6,349 nucleotides of DNA, from the NCBI GenBank assembly GCA_040905245.1, contig JBBDRX010000065.1:1-6349 (forward strand), written 5' to 3'. Positions 5,772-6,349 of this stretch are shown piece by piece. A model generated the notes under the pieces. That model ran no database searches. It was not told the DNA's origin and worked only from the letters and a program-made list of their open reading frames with translations. Origin of the DNA: JBBDRX01 sp040905245 (lineage in GTDB: Bacteria > Bacteroidota > Rhodothermia > Balneolales > Balneolaceae). The position numbers and the translations under genes were made by a program. Every line of letters begins with the position of its first letter. The stretch's first letter is position 1.

Positions 5772-6349
5772 TTATGATGATGGCCGATGACTCAGCACTC
5801 CCGCAACCAGCTGCAGAAGCGATTCAGTCGAAGGGCGTGCCGGGACGTGAACATTCCCCCCCGACTCCATGCTAAGCTGTTCGGCGGTAGTCTGGCCGAT
5901 CGCAAACAGATCCGGAAGCTTCCTGGAAAATCCATTGCTGTTTCGGAACGCCTCCACGGCACTCGGGCTGTAAAAAAGAACTGCCTCCACTTCGCGGTCG
6001 GGAAACGACATCCTGTTCAACTCTGTCAGATAGACCTCAACCGGAACATAGAGAACCTTCGCCTCCCGCAGGAGATCTTCCAGCTCCGGCCGGCGCCGGT
6101 TCCCGCACCAGTGAATCACGGTAACTCCCTCACCGGACCCCAGATCGTCCAACATCAAACGAGCCAGCCAGACGGCATCCTGCCGATCCGGTACCCTCGG
6201 TGTACATCCGGTCTCCTCTCTTACGGCCTCCGCTGTAGAGTCTCCGACTGCATAGACCTGCTCCGGCGTGGCGTTGTACCCTTCCGGACGGACAGAACGG
6301 GAGAACCCGTGAACTCCGTTTTGGCTTGTAAATACCCAGACCGGACGTT
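5772..6349 (-). CDS. hemD: Uroporphyrinogen-III synthase, C-terminal part
   Basis: HemD cyclises hydroxymethylbilane with inversion of ring D to give uroporphyrinogen III. The open frame continues past the right edge, so the start is not in the window; 191 residues up to the TAA at 5774-5772 are visible, leaving perhaps 50-60 N-terminal residues outside. This fast-diverging family is recognised by a few motifs, all present in order: VWVFTSQNGVHGF (residues 3-15 of the fragment), VYAVGDSTAEAVREE, the YVPVEVYLTELN turn between the two domains, VLFYSPSAVEAF and LFAIGQTTAEQL. An internal ATG at 6158 would give a 128-residue protein but would discard the first two motifs, so it is not the start. 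Position just before hemE, 31 nt away, strongly supports the call. hemC is a reasonable expectation upstream but is not visible. Confidence 0.93.
   Translation of the reverse strand, partial: RPVWVFTSQNGVHGFSRSVRPEGYNATPEQVYAVGDSTAEAVREETGCTPRVPDRQDAVWLARLMLDDLGSGEGVTVIHWCGNRRRPELEDLLREAKVLYVPVEVYLTELNRMSFPDREVEAVLFYSPSAVEAFRNSNGFSRKLPDLFAIGQTTAEQLSMESGGNVHVPARPSTESLLQLVAGVLSHRPSS

Noticed and set aside
5180..5875. 231-codon plus-strand open frame opposite hemE and the end of hemD
   Set aside because: Antisense shadow of two clear genes, no domain signature, low-complexity Arg/Pro/His composition.
5772..6158. A separate 128-residue protein starting at the internal ATG at 6158
   Set aside because: The same frame is open to the window edge and the upstream part encodes conserved HemD motifs, so this is the C-terminal part of hemD.

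Overview
The window looks like a bacterial chromosome segment carrying a haem (tetrapyrrole) biosynthesis cluster. All six substantial genes and one partial flanking gene lie on the minus strand, so transcription runs from high to low coordinates: hemD (cut by the right edge) - hemE - hemF - hemB - htpX - hemL - MFS transporter (cut by the left edge). I see no rRNA, tRNA, CRISPR array, insertion sequence, prophage or other sign of recent transfer. Base composition looks even, roughly mid-50s % GC by eye (not computed).

Together the genes cover much of the C5 route: HemL makes 5-aminolevulinate from glutamate-1-semialdehyde, HemB condenses two of these to porphobilinogen, HemD closes and inverts the tetrapyrrole to uroporphyrinogen III, HemE decarboxylates it to coproporphyrinogen III, and the oxygen-dependent HemF makes protoporphyrinogen IX. 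HemA and HemC are absent from the window and may lie beyond its right edge, upstream of hemD. The terminal oxidase and ferrochelatase are also not seen. HemF implies oxygen is available. htpX, a membrane zinc protease, is an unexpected insert between hemB and hemL.

Layout: hemD-hemE (31 nt gap) and hemE-hemF (9 nt) are tightly packed. hemF-hemB has a 112 nt gap, and a perfect 12-bp hairpin straddles the hemF stop codon. hemB-htpX has 52 nt. htpX-hemL has a 195 nt AT-rich gap with several complementary 6-8 nt blocks, the best candidate for a control region. hemL-MFS has 45 nt and contains a possible 13-codon leader ORF whose stop overlaps the transporter start.

Organism: the hemD-E-F-B order, the aspartate-type (not cysteine-type) HemB metal site and the wording of HemE and HemB resemble, from memory, the Bacteroidota/Rhodothermota/Balneolota group. 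This is a tentative inference, not a database result. No clearly new biological system is visible. The points worth a second look are the htpX insertion, the hemF-end hairpin, the hemL leader region, the mini-ORF before the transporter and the HemB active-site variant.
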